64,000 nucleotides of DNA from Cyclospora cayetanensis (lineage: Eukaryota; Apicomplexa; Conoidasida; Eucoccidiorida; Eimeriidae), in NCBI RefSeq assembly GCF_002999335.1, contig NW_020312088.1:1-64000 (forward strand), read 5' to 3'. Made by a program: the position numbers and the translations under genes. Of the stretch, positions 40,287-52,704 are shown one piece after another. Positions within the stretch are counted from its first letter, which is position 1. Each line of letters starts with the position of its first letter. The notes below the pieces were generated by a model. That model did not search any database. It saw nothing but the letters and a program-made list of their open reading frames with translations, and was not told the origin of the DNA.

Positions 40287-41732
40287 ATGTGCGATGCCGG
40301 AAGGACACTACTACTCGCTGCAGCACACCGTATGAGAGAAGAAGTGTTGACGTTTGGGGACTGTTTGGCCAAAGAGAGGCTAGCTTTGATGAAAGGACTC
40401 GACCATCTAGAAGCTCCTCTTCTGCTGATTGAACGGCTCCTTGCACCTTTCGCAACTCATGGACGGTGTCGAGTAGACTTGAGCTTTGTCAATACTGCTT
40501 GCCGGCATTACCATCTGGCAATCGATTCGTTTTTAGCCGTTGCGCCAGCCTTTCGCAAAGCCCAAGCAGCCCGCCACAAATGGATTCGCAATAGAGGGAG
40601 GTTTGAGTCAAAGATTCGCTCGTGTTGTAGCAAAATATGCTGTGGGTGCCACTGCCATAAACACCCTCCAATGGCCAGACGCATGGCAAGAGCAAGAAAA
40701 ATCTTCGAAGATCTTGAAATCAAGCATGAGGCATGTATCATCGACCTTGCACTAACGTACGAATACTACCTGAGTTCACCCGAACCTCCACCAGCCGATG
40801 CCCCTGCTCGGTGCCTCGCTGCAGGAGCATTCATTCATGCGGCACAATGCAAGCTACATCAAGTAAGCAAATCTGTATCGAAGCCTCATAAATGGAAAGC
40901 TGTCGAATTTTGTGTGGTGAGAATTGCAAACAGGCTCATGTCACTACAGAGTTCCACTGAAAATTCTATTGGCTAGCTATCACAGGGCAACTAAATATGA
41001 CGCGTAGGAAGTAGCAGCATTGTTATGTTGACTCAGAAAGAAGTTTGGCACTGCATGATACTGTGAAGTGCTTCGCAGCTCTCCAATGTGCATGTTGATG
41101 TTGAGCTTAGACAAGCCCTTCGGGGTGTGCCTTTCTAGCGTATCCATTTTACGCAGGTCAACTGCCACTTCTTGCAGCCACGAGATAAAGTTACAATGGG
41201 AATGGCTGAATGGACGTTGGAGGAAGCTCAAGAAGACCTCAGAATTGCGAATGCAAAACTCAAGACGTTGCCTCGTCGAATGCGTTCTGGTCGAAGACGG
41301 AATCGAAGGGTTCCGCCACTGGTAACACTTATTAGACCTCCAGGTTGTGGGACTCCTGAGGGGCATCCGTGCTGCTCGTATACCGGCACGCACCAAGGCC
41401 CCTGCAGGGACTTATGCACTGCTGATACTTATGCGAGGCATCCTTGGCTTTCATCCAACCTGTCAATCGCTTATCCAGCACATCTGACTCGATCACCAGC
41501 TCCCTCTTTATCACCAGCTCCCCATCTAGCAGAGAAAACAGCCATGATGCACTCAGTGGAGGTCCCTCAAGCACATACTCTACCGCAGTATCTAGATGGT
41601 AGTGCACTCATGCCCACACACCTCATTCAATCACCACGCGTGCTAACCGCGTCCGGACCACTGCAGTCAGCGCCCGTGGCGCTTTGTGGCGCCTTGGATT
41701 TGCGGATCCGCTCAACAGATTCCGGAATGTAA
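40287..41732 (+). CDS. unrecognised helical protein, paralog 2 of a head-to-head pair
   Basis: Two exons, 40287-40862 and 41178-41732, give 376 residues plus stop. The intron 40863-41177 starts GTAAGC, ends TTGCAG and is phase 0. Joining the exons puts the helix with AEWTLEEAQEDLRIANAKL after CKLHQ, as in paralog 1, where no intron interrupts. Relative to paralog 1, about 10 residues are missing at the junction, so a further tiny exon may exist. The start ATG at 40287 follows a GTG codon and aligns with the start of paralog 1. Residues 105-130 are rich in Cys and His (CCSKICCGCHCHK), which could bind metal; paralog 1 has only a weak equivalent. The tail is rich in Ser and Pro. The family and function are not recognised. 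The two genes diverge from a shared 1.2-kb region and probably arose by an inverted duplication. Confidence 0.8.
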
Positions 41733-44127
41733 AGGGAAAATACATGACATACCAGCTCACCTTCACTGCTTTCCACTTCAGCGGCAATATGCATTGAGCC
41801 TCTAAAGCGCTGACCAGACCTGCATCCGGATAATGCTGGTTGCATCGTAATAATTAAACACGGAGCTGACAAATGGACTCATGAACGATGAAGGCTTTGT
41901 CTGGAAGGAACAAGTCAAATTGCTTTTTGCTGATATCAATTTGTGAAGTGCCAGTTGGTGTCTGTAGGATATGGTTATTTGGCTGCGTTTTCCTGAAAGA
42001 ACTTGGGAATCATTGGAAATTCTAAATTATAAAGCGCCATCCTTAAAAATTAAGGCTGAATCACCGTGATTTGCGTTATAAATGTTTTCAGCACACCTAG
42101 TATAGCATGCGTGGCATGTAGCTGTCAAGGGCATTCATGGGCTGATGCACGTTTTACTACCATGTAGTGCTGGCCACTCATAGGTAGTGGTGTAGAAACC
42201 GTTTTTCTGTTAGCCTGTGTTTTCGTTCTATTTATATATGGTGTGGTTAAGAGTAGGAACCCTCCCGCTTTGTACGAGCTCTTGGTAAAACAAAGTTGTC
42301 TGTCCCGCGGGATCGGTGGGCAGCCGCCAGTGCTTGCAAGAAATCAGAGCCTCTATACGCTCTTTTCCATTGAACTTAGGCTTTCCAGCGGTGCTCAGTT
42401 CTCTCAGATAAGGTGTTTAGGTGAATCAATTTCGTCCATTAAGATTTTACCTTGCCCTACCATCTGTCGCTTCTCTCCATCACATGCCTCCTTGTGTGAT
42501 TTGTAAGTATGTGCTGTGGCTAGAAGGCTTTGGCTCCTTGATTAATTGATGTGTGCCTAAATGCCGTGTAGCGAATTTTGTGCTTTTACATGAAACTACT
42601 GGCAATACACTTCGGCTGAAATACATTAGCTATTATCGGACCAGGCATCATCAGCCTTAGACGCTCAAGCTTTTGCTTGGCAGTCTGATGATGCATCTAC
42701 AAGCAGCCTTGAAGCAGGGACTCCATATGGGTCAAGCGGATGACAAACAAAAGGTTGAACCGAGCTGCAATCCTGTTAAACAGTATTAGTATTTGGAACA
42801 CATGATGTACCCTCTCATACAACAAATCCATCCAGATTCCTAGGAAGATGCAGAAACACACCAGATGTTGTAGAGTGCAGAACCATGGCTTGTAGCTTCT
42901 GCTTGACAAGCTCTCAATTGACTGGACAGCAAAATAACTACTCTTCGATAAATGCACCCAGAGTAGTACTGAAGACTTCTGGACAGAGACTGCTGAAGTA
43001 CACAAAGCACAGTCATTATCAGCATCAACCAAACTTTAGTCGTAGATCGTTTTCCACAAAGATAGTCACATTCTCGATATAAGGCAGGGGGAGGAATCCG
43101 TTTGTGGTCTGACAACCGGCAACGTGCACTCTTCTGTATCGAGGGCGCTATCCACCCATGTTTCCATGGCTTCTAGCGTTCCATTACTTAGGTGGTCGAT
43201 TTGTTCGTTTAGTAGCAAACACTCAATGGCTAGAAACCGGTACACCTTGGGTTATCCTGACTTCGGGCCATAGCGCAAATACCTCTCTCATTCCGCTGCC
43301 CTCCAGAGGTTTTCAGGTGACTAATGCCTTCTGTGCAGGCTGATTGTTTACAAAAAGAGGCAAAATGAGTTGCACTAAGGAGATATAAAGGTAAAATGTC
43401 TCCAGAGAACCGCCTATGTTATTCAAGTGCTCTTCCTTCCAATTTGGACAGATACACCTGCGCTGGCTTAGAAAACAATGTCGGGAGCAGCCGCAAGTAC
43501 CCTACGAAGCGTTAGGCTGGAACATCTATGCTTTTTAGAATAAGCAGAATTGCTTAGATATTGACTCCAGAAGCAGCGTGGGGAAAAAGGCAAGGCCACC
43601 CAGTGTTTCGCAGGGTGATACGACTCATTTTCCTTGCTCACTGGTCACCCAGTCAGAGGCAAGCCAAAACCCCGGATGCCTCGGATGAGCCAAGGCGAAC
43701 ACGACGTCTCCGTGGCTACTGAAAGTATAGCTTGTAATCCATGGCCGCTTCGGACTCTCCACTTTCCTTTATGGTCGCCTAGAGGTAAGCAGGGACCGAA
43801 GGAAAAGGCTTTAGAGCGCTTACATGCTGTGGGAAGGTCAGGGTCTATCCACTTGTTAGGCTCATTGCAGGATGCACAAAATAGGACTGTCAAATAGGCC
43901 ACCTGCACACGGGGATGTAGTTAGTTAATGCTTGTATTGTCATACCTTTTCCCGTTTGTAAAACGGCTTGGAGCGAAACATCACAGGCCGCCGCGATCTC
44001 ATCGCAAGTGTTTCACCAGAGTTGCGCAGTGATAGCTACATAGAAATTCACATACTTTACTTAGAAAACATTGATATATCGATGCTAATGTTGCAATTTA
44101 TCGTCCAATGCCCCTGCATGTGGGAAG
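41733..44127. other. no gene supported
   Basis: Open frames on the minus strand at 42697-43115 are hydrophobic and lack splice partners; plus-strand frames at 43158-43343 and 43634-43897 have no recognisable motif. A strong hairpin lies at 42645-42694. The last C-terminal residues of CFAP100 could lie here if the GC donor at 44176/44175 is used. Confidence 0.45.
42645..42694. repeat. composite inverted repeat (hairpin)
   Basis: GCATCATCAG at 42645-42654 is the exact reverse complement of CTGATGATGC at 42685-42694, and inside lies a second perfect stem, CAAGC-TTTT-GCTTG, at 42666-42679. No gene is adjacent within several hundred bases, and the role is unknown. Confidence 0.7.
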
Positions 44128-47100
44128 CTACACCACTTCAAACACCCCCAATATTGGCGGTACCCTTAAACTTGCCTGCAGCCTTTCGTCATTCTTTAAA
44201 TGCTGTTGAGCTAACTTTTCTTGACGGGCTTTCTCGCGTCGTTGCTTTTCCTTGACCTTTTCCAGGTGGTGAACCAACTCCGGATTTTCAGCTGCGGGAC
44301 CAACGTAGTTATGTTACTTGAAATGCTGGCACCGACTTGCAGCATTTCAGTCCTCATTTGTGCAGGACAGCTGCCCCTGGAAATGAAGATTGCAAGCTGC
44401 AGTATTAAAGGGTAATGGTAGTGTGTTACTTGGGTAAAGATGCTGCGTAGAGACAGTGGGCCCTTGCCTTCGTGCTTAGCGAGAGCTGCGAGATGCGAGT
44501 CAAGCCTGGCTTCGATCTGCTCTAGCATGCGCAAGCAGTCAACCGATCCTTCCTCTGATTGCACAGGGCAGCAAACCAGGTCTGAACATAAAGCTTTATG
44601 GCTTCATACGAGCACACTGGATTGTAATTATGTCTTTACTGTTCTTGGACAGGAAGGTGCCAGAGTGGAAAAATGCTGGATTACATATAATATATGCAAA
44701 GTGCCTACGTGAGTGGGAAAGCTAGAAAGGTGAGTTTTCATGTAAGCACAAGAGCAGCCTCAGTCTAGAGTGCTCACTGTCGAAATTGCATGCAGCATGT
44801 ATTGCAGCGACGTGGGCAGTCAACTTTTGCAGAGATACAAACACATCCGACTCTTGCTCCTGCAAGGCCAGCACTTCTGCAGCATAAGCACCGGATGTAA
44901 GAAGGCGATTAAGGTGTCAATGGAAAGCCTTTATTGTTGGAAGGGATGCCGTGCCTGTGCTATGCCCTACCGCAGACATTCTACTTGGTGGTATGCGGCC
45001 AGGTATATTATGTTTAGAAGGTGAAACACCTCCTCCCGCTAATGTGCACATGCACTCTACTGAAACAAAATTGAGAAGCACAGGGCTACGACCAGCTTGC
45101 CTCGGTATTGCTTGCACGTTCGATGCTGCTGCTTGAGTTGCTCCTGTAGCTCTGTAATCACCGCCTCTAGTCCTTCCAGTCGAGCGTTCATCTCTGCTCG
45201 CGTACCGGCGAATCGTTTCTCCATTGCTTCCAGCTCCTGTTTAGCGCAGTTGCCCAATTACACCAAACGCACAGCTATCGAAAATTTTAGTCGACTTTGA
45301 CAGGAAAACGGATAAGATGACAGCGGAAGATGGGCCGCCCTCGATGCTAGTCAAAGCTGTTGAGAGTTCGGCGTTAGCGGCCTGGCACTTTGAGGTATTG
45401 CGTGCTGCGTCTTGTCACCCTCACAATAGCATGTTCGTGGGCAGTTTGAATCAAAAAGAGATTTTCCTCCTCCAGCTCTCTAAATAGGCGAAGGGGCTCT
45501 TGGGGATCTTGAAAGTAAAGGTGGGAGCCCGTGAGTGCCAGCTTTTCCGCTACAGGGAGGCCAACACCAATAGATATGCGATACGAACAAACCTCTACTT
45601 CAGCAATGCACGGGCAAAATGCAGTGCATTGTGACTGGAGTAGTCCACCCTATCCGTGCCGGGGTGGATAGAATGAGCATCCATTGCAATCGGCATACAT
45701 TGCTGCCTTCAGAACAAACAGTGTAGCGCCCTTCAAGTTCCACGAACAATAAGGCTTTCAATGATTAGATTCTTACACTCAAACAACTCCTCAAGCTCCG
45801 CTACCGATTTTAGTTTTCCGGTTAATTGCCGTTTCCTCTTCTCAGCCTTCTCTTCCATGTCCTTTCGGAGAGCAGCGTCTGCAGAGTCCCAAAGCACTGA
45901 ATTAAAGGGCGGCACAAGCTCATTGAACCGCACATGTGGCAAGTGCGGAGGGAATCGTATTGCGCAGAATTCTGCTCTGCTTTGGGTTCTTGTTCTCTCA
46001 GTGTCCATCACTTCCCAGTAAGGTATCGCATATTTCTTCTTTCTGGTTGTCATTGTGGATTGCGGGTTACCGCTACAAGCAGGAGAATGAAAAGATCTAT
46101 TCTTGCTCACTGGCTTTGGAGTCTCGTGGCTTCTTTTCCAACTCCTTCAGTTTTTCCTTCAGCTCGCTGTCAATCCCTTCCAGATCTGTTGCATACTGTA
46201 GCTGCTGCTGCTGCAGCTGCGCCTGCACCCACTGCTGTTTTAGCTTTTGCACGCTCTCCCTTGACTTCCCCTCTTGGTCTTTTAGCCAATCCTGTGCAAG
46301 CATGCATGAAATGAAGTCAGCGATCCTTACAATAGTCAAACTGCACCCTACATAGGAGTGCCCATTCGACCAAGTTGTTCAGGTGGACGTGAACTCTTCG
46401 TATCGGCGATGCACGCTGGCGAATCAACTGTTCACACATAGTTTGAGAAATACTTACGTGTGGAGTGATGTGCTCCAGAAAGGCTCTGTATCTGGAGTAT
46501 TCCTCTACTTTTTCGCTGTTTGAAGCGGCACGAGCTTTCGCAGACTCTAGTTTCTGACGCAGCTGCTGGACAGCGGCTGCTTTTTCTTGCGCAACCCGCG
46601 CTGCTTCGTCCGCTTTCTGCGACCACAATACATGCCGAAAAGTCTTGGAGATCACAGTCTTTCTTTTACTCGTCCATAACTATCAATGCATCTCTAGGTC
46701 TGCCTGATGTAAGTTTGTGCAGGGTTTCTTGACAACGCGTCACACTCTTCTGCGAACGGTCTCCGCCATATTGGCATGTAGAATTGTTCTCTTATCACAT
46801 TCATGTTAAGCACAGATATCAGGTCACTATTTTGTTGCGAGGAGGCTGCATGGCAAATTGAAGTGTAGAGGGACATGTGGCCTTTGCGCTCGTCAGCTCA
46901 CGTGTATTGCTTCGTGAGCAGCGGCATCGCTGCTCCTCAGAAACTCATCAAATTTTTGTGCGCTTTTTGATATCATATTTTCGGCCACCCGCAGGGCCTC
47001 TGACTTTTCTGCTGCTCTGTCATGGAGTTTCAATATTTCTGTTCCAAGTGCAGACAGGGCGTATGCAGCCTCTGAGAGGGTAGAAATAAGCTTGCCTATT

Positions 47101-47517
47101 ACTGTTACCAAAAAACGTTTTGTCTTCTTTCTGGTTGCTGAACACTCCTATCTCGACGACGCCTAACCCTGAATGTTCTCGTGGTTAAGACTGCTCACGT
47201 AACTTACCGGCTTTACGAGTATCTACTGCCATTTGCAGCAGAAAGGCCTCTTTAGTCTTTTCTACAAGGACTCTGGTGCTGCCACGTTTTGACACTCGTC
47301 TAATGCTTTCATTCTTTCCATCAAGTTGTAGTCTTTTTTGTAGGGGTAGCTTTCGGGACTCGCGCCCAAGTGGATTATCCAGCGTCGCATCGGACGCGTT
47401 CGGAATAGCTCGTGATTGAGAAGTGGGGAAGCTGCTACCAGCATGCGCAACTGAATAGGCTTGGGGATTCTCGATATTCCCTTGCATATCCACTGGTGCA
47501 GCGCCTGGGGGATCCAT
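44128..47517 (-). CDS. CFAP100: CFAP100 (CCDC37/MIA1), coiled-coil modifier of inner dynein arms, 10 exons
   Basis: CFAP100 works with CFAP73 to link inner-arm dynein I1 to the doublet and tune its activity. Exons, in transcript order: 47517-47208, 47071-46902, 46616-46458, 46291-46111, 45878-45777, 45549-45425, 45236-45101, 44876-44778, 44554-44468, 44291-44128. They sum to 1533 nt (510 residues plus TAG; human about 611), and all joins keep frame. Family landmarks: KEAFLLQMAVD (human RQMFLLQYALD), QKFDEFLRSSD, YSRYRAFLEHITP followed by DWLKDQEGKS, LYFQDPQEPLRLFRELEEEN, LRMLEQIEARLDSHL, and the basic EKVKEKQRREKARQEKL helix. Most of the protein is predicted coiled coil, with a Gln-rich stretch in exon 4. 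Introns 7 (45100-44877) and 9 (44467-44292) need GC donors to keep frame. A further GC donor of ideal consensus (AG|GCAAGT at 44176/44175) may end exon 10 early, in which case the last 15 residues given here are intronic. The start of exon 5 is the least certain join. The N terminus is shorter than in human and could have an upstream exon. Confidence 0.9.
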
Positions 47518-49752
47518 TGCTTACTCGCTGGCTTGTGATCCTTCGTAGGAAGTATACAATCAAGCATCTTGCTTTTGGTGTTTTCGAAGGAACAGGAACA
47601 TTGTTGACAGTGGACTTTGCGCGCACCACAATTTGAAGCACGTGAAACTTAAGTCAGTAAGAAAAGAGAACAGGGCTTTTTAAGCAAGCTGGAAGGAATA
47701 ATACTGATATGCTATCTTTAGGTGGACATCGTATGCCTGCATCGCCTTTACACCACTGAACTGAGTTGTTCTTCTCTCCTAAACGCAAAAACTCATCGTG
47801 AACTGATTAATGTGGGCAAACAAAGTTTTCATCTTTTCAAATTGGCTAATTGGAACTCAGTGCCACTGGTTTAATGGTCTGCACCTCCTAATGGACTACG
47901 ATATGAACGTGAAAGCCACAATCTTTGAAAGTAAAAGAAATGATGACAGCACCTGTTGTACAGAATGAGCTTCTCGCATACGTCAAGAAAAGTGCGTCCC
48001 TTCCTTTTGTACTACGGCAGCCTAAGCAAAGTCCGGTCTTCTCTAGTGAATGAAAGCCTGTAGCGCAGAGCGGTGCTGGCACTGCGTAGTTGCCAACGAA
48101 GAGTATGAGCATAATATGCTCCTTCTCCTTCTGCACGCCAACAATGCACAAAATTCAAGCTACAAAAGGCATAGAGTTGCATGCAGACCGGCATTAAAGG
48201 TAGCTCACTTGGCCAGAAGTCAGGATGACCGCGCAGTTAAAATACTTTGAGTGACTGCAGAGACCGAATATGGGTCTTCCGCCTCCCTAGAGTAAGCCAA
48301 ATTAGACGACAGGCGAATAAAGGTTTGCCTGACATGTACTAGGCCGCCATGTGTTTGCTCACATAGATGATGGGTAATCGTAATCTATTTCATATCCAAC
48401 AGCTACACTGGGTTGACAGAGAGCTAAATAGAAGGTACACGAACAACCTTCTGAAGGCATCGCCAGGCCTAAAATGCCGATAGTTTCTTTTTCATACACA
48501 TTGTTATATTTTAGATGGGAAATCCTTTAGCCTAAGCTCTTCATTACTGTCGGTCGAGTGCCTCATCGTACTGGGACAGGACGCGCATGCGTATATTGTG
48601 CACCCTGTCGGCTGCGCCTCTTGCTGCCGCAATGCTTATTTGTTTTAATCGATGGTTTTCTACATATAGACATAAATTTTACTTACTTAATATCCCAAGG
48701 ATTAGTGACAGGCAAGTGCTGAAGACCTAAACACACTGTTTTGCACCGTGCGCTTGTGGATCTATCGCTCCACTGATCCGAGTAGTTGGTGTCTCAAATG
48801 GGATGAGTTTCTCCAATGCCGTGCATAAATCATGCATATAATCTTCCAGCTCTCATTTTAAACCCATTCTAGCCGCTTTCTTGTTTCCTGGTGCGTGGAC
48901 CAACTAACCTGCCACCGGGCAGGCATGCTCGCCCACTTAGCACAGTATATACATACACCGTCATATTGCACACTTTAGGGTCACTCGTCTGCGTTTCTGG
49001 CTCATCCAGTGAGAGCGTTACAATCCAGTCCTATTCAGTCTCTTCCTTCAAGTGGATGGGTTGCTCACAGTGCTCCTTTAGTATCATCGCAGGCTCCACT
49101 TTTACAATGCCATCGGATAGAACACACCTAGGAAATCTGCGTGACCTCGCGTCCTATAATTTTAAGAGTCTTCTCTAGTCAGAGGTTGAAGATACGAAAT
49201 ACTTGATCAACGCGTGTCCATGACTCATTTGCGGGGAATACAGCAGCAGGCTTGACTTCGTGACAGCACACCTGCACTGCTTTTCATTGGAATGTATAGA
49301 TCTGAGCAACTCTCAATAGCTAAAATGTGCCGACCTCATTAATCCTCAGCTTGACATCCAGTAGGCCGCCATATGAACTTGACCAGGAGCTGGCATGCCT
49401 GTACCGTTCTGCAGAACTTGAGGTAATTCCAACCAGGTGGAATTATGTCGACAAAGTTAGAGAGATTTATATGCACTTTGGAAAAATTCTGTTGCGAGGT
49501 AACTAGCCATGTCCATTACGGTTTAGAAACTGGCTTTTCTGTTTTCCGTCTCCCGAGGCGTGCTGATATAATGTTTTTGAATGCACTCTCAACGAACTTT
49601 ACGCAGGCAAGAACTGTGGATAATTACTCAACCTCTGCAGTTGACCCTTCCAGGCAGTTAATTTTAATGTCGTGAGCCACTTCGTTTATTTTTGTCCCGT
49701 TTTGTTTTGTTTCATTACCTTCAGGCACGGGATGACAGAGCACTAATTAATT
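47518..49752. other. no gene seen between CFAP100 and MYCBP
   Basis: The genes on either side point away from each other, so their 5' leaders and promoters should be here. I see no conserved exon. A pyrimidine-rich acceptor ending CTTCAG at about 49725 lies some 28 bases before the MYCBP start and may close a leader intron. Confidence 0.45.
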
Positions 49753-50175
49753 ATGAAGATGAGCAACAAGGCTGACTCAATGGACGGCGGCAAAGCAGCG
49801 TTCAGGAAGTATTTGGAGGAGCATGGAGTTATTCGTCAGCTCACCCGTGTACTCGTTGGGCTTTATGAAGCTCCTGAAAGGCCACTGAATGCACTCGATT
49901 ATATCAAGTGTCACCTCGGAGCCCCAACAAGTGACACGAAAATAAGCTTAGCCCGGCACTTAATAAGATAATCATTCTGCTGCTGAGTTGCGAGCAATGG
50001 AGCATCGCTGTCTACTTGGACGAATGGACTTTGCGAATGTGTGTTCCAAGGCGTTGAGGTAGAAGCTCTCCGCTCTGAAGTACAGAACCTAACACGGGAA
50101 AACGCCACACTTAAAGGCAAGGTGGAGAATCTACAGCAAGAGATTGCAGTTTTACAGCGAGAGCTTGCAGATTAG
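49753..50175 (+). CDS. MYCBP: MYCBP (AMY-1 / FAP174), small flagellar adaptor, 2 exons
   Basis: MYCBP is a protein of about 100 residues. In flagella (FAP174 in Chlamydomonas) it binds AKAP-type proteins at radial spokes and MYCBPAP at the central pair. Exons 49753-49930 and 50051-50175 give 100 residues plus TAG (human 103). The intron 49931-50050 is GT-AG and phase 1. Landmarks: FRKYLEEHGVIRQLTRVLV then LYEAPERPLNALDYIK and CHLGAP, matching the family's FRRYLEKSGVLDTLTKVLV...LYEEPEKPNSALDFLKHHLGA. The second exon, VEVEALRSEVQNLTREN onward, is the C-terminal coiled coil. The in-frame stop at 49744 limits the start to 49753 or the ATG at 49759. The gene is divergent from CFAP100, another axonemal gene. 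Confidence 0.92.
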
Positions 50176-51900
50176 GAGAAAACTGCTGCGCTTCAGACAA
50201 AAAACTCACGAAGCATGCAGCGGGTGCATTATGGTCTTAGGTAGAAATGTCATTTTTCTTTGGAAGACACACTTCAAACGACTGCTTTTATAGTCCTAAA
50301 GCTCTTCCCCTTAAGACATGGCCGTAGTACCAGAAGTGCATCTCGTGACAGAACGCCTCAGTACTCCAAGGAGGCGACCGAACGTGAAGCTGTAGGTCTT
50401 TGCAGGCAGCCAGTCCAAAACTCACAGCAATAGCTTGTACATCTCATCTGATTTGCTCATGTTGCATGTGTCTTTTAAGCTAATGTATTTTCCTAAGCGC
50501 TTTGGTGCAACTTTTCTGCATGCTGTGGCAAGGTCTTTTGGCCAGGACTGGAAGATATCTTATTAAAAGTCTCGCTACTGACTACGAAGTGATAATCATA
50601 AGGGCCCAAGGGTGCACGAATATACTGTAGGCAAAGTATAAAATACTTAGACATCGATAACTGTACGTAGACCCTGAAAGAGGGTGTGTTTGGCGACTCC
50701 AGCTCAGTGGCTTTTCGTCATACTGGCTAAAACAAACTCGTGAACCTCTGGTGTAAAGCCAAAGAGAAAGTAAAACCATATTGCTTGCCTCTACGTGGCC
50801 TTTTTAGCGTTCATGTGTTGGGCTTGGGGGTTGCAGTGTAAGCGGCTTGTTATCTGAGGCAACCAAGGATTTTCCATGAGCCAGTTCTACCTGAGCGCTT
50901 TGCTTTCTTTAGGAGCTTGCTCTGACGATTAGTCTGCTTTAACCAATACGCTAAAGTTAGAATGTTTAAAATTGAGTCAAAGTGATTCCGTCCTCTGGGG
51001 ATGCCAGCGGGGGATTGGTGATTGAATGCAGATGCTTGTTTGATCCCAGCACCGTGTATAAACGTGATGACGCTGGGTTTAGGTGTAACCAGGCCGCAGC
51101 TGCCAACTTGCTTTTGTGCAGCCAATAACGTTCTGGCGATACTGGAAAAATGAAGAAGAGGGCTAGATTCACAAAATGGTCCGAAAGTTTTCAAGCAGAC
51201 CGCCTGTAAACAAAGGTAAATGTTATAATGCCAACGATTCCTCTGAGACGATGGGACAGAGTGAACACTTATTCAATTAGTGTCCTCTTTGAAGTAAGTA
51301 CGCCTTTATTCCTACGAGCCACCCAAACTTGATGGATCGCATGAATGCAACCATTTACAAGGCCAGCCTTTTTTCTAGTGAAGGAGACCTCAAAAGCGTG
51401 AGGCTTCTCACGAACATGGGTATGTTTAGACGGCTCTTCGTGCTTCTGGTGAAAGCCTTTCTTGCTGGGCACGAAGAAGCAGTATTGGTTTACGTGCACT
51501 CCAATGCGAATGTATGGATTATGAGAATTCGCCGTTGGCAACCGTGCGACAATAAATATGGACGCTCTCCGCGTGCTCTGTACACGATAATTTGGCTGTT
51601 ATCGATCTATCCCCACGACATAATGCTTCCACTTTTGGCAGCATGGTGGCAAGCGTGGCTGCTGCACGGGTACACACGGTAAGGGAGACCCACTTCTGTA
51701 GCGCACGCTGAATGGAAAAGCATGCCCTTTCTACACTGATCATTCCTTGAGATTGGCTCATAACAGTCCAATTTAGGCAGCCTAGGTAAAGGAAAATTAC
51801 ACGATTAGCAAAATAGAATTAGTATCTGGTCGAGCCATTGATTGACTAAACTGCTATTATGCAAGCTAAGCTATGATTAAACGCCGACTGAGCTAGGTAA
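50176..51900. other. no gene supported
   Basis: A minus-strand open frame at 50850-51194 and a plus-strand one at 51329-51682 are open over 114-117 codons but have no recognisable domain and no paired splice sites that I trust. Confidence 0.4.
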
Positions 51901-52668
51901 CTTTAATGAAGAGTTAGTAAGGAATAAAAACATTTGTTTGCCGTTCGCACATTCTTGTTTTTGCAGAATACTATCCGCTCCGTATGAGAGGACGCAACGT
52001 GTATGGATGCGGTGGAGGCTTTGTTCAACTAGCTCTGAATGCTTGAAGGGTATAGAGGGTGCAGCTAGATGCACATTAGCTGTCCTTTCCCGTTTCTCTG
52101 TGAAACTCTGAAGGGTGAATACAGGGAAAGGGGGGAGCCCTTCTGTGAAAAAAACACCGTAGCGTTGTATTGAAGTTGCAATGATTCTGGAGTTCTGTGT
52201 CTTCCTACAGAGACCCTTGATGGAGCGTTAGAGTTGGTAGCACCACATGGTTCAATTAAGCTATCCGCGTTCAGATACTGGCTAAGAAAGCAGTGGCATG
52301 TCGGATTTTCTTACGGCATGTGTTTTGAATGTCATCAACTTATTTGATGGTACAATAATTCGATTGAATTGGGCAGCAATCTGGACAAAGCACCGTCGCG
52401 ATAGAAATTAAGGAGGCATGACGCCTGCCTTTAAGCAGCTTAAACCCATGATTTACAGCTACTGTAAATGTATGCTTTTTATCGTAAAATATATCTATAT
52501 ACATACATGGGTTGGTGAGAGCGACCACCAAAGCATGACGGCCATTACGAATATTTCAATCACCAGGTGGTGATATCCATCGCTGTGTACCACCCGGAAA
52601 AAGAGGCATGAGTGCACTTTGCAGTGAGCCTAAGCGGAGGAAAAACATTTGGATGACGTCGATATATA

Positions 52669-52704
52669 CAGAGACACACAAAAAGAGAGAGGGAGAGAAA
52701 GCAC
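52669..52704 (+). repeat. purine-rich (GA/CA) low-complexity tract
   Basis: A run of GA and CA units, imperfect, inside the decayed CFAP69-like copy. It is not present at the matching place in copy A. Confidence 0.6.

Noticed and set aside
50850..51194. Minus-strand open frame of 114 codons beyond the decayed CFAP69-like copy
   Set aside because: Could be another exon but has no match to the family or to copy A.
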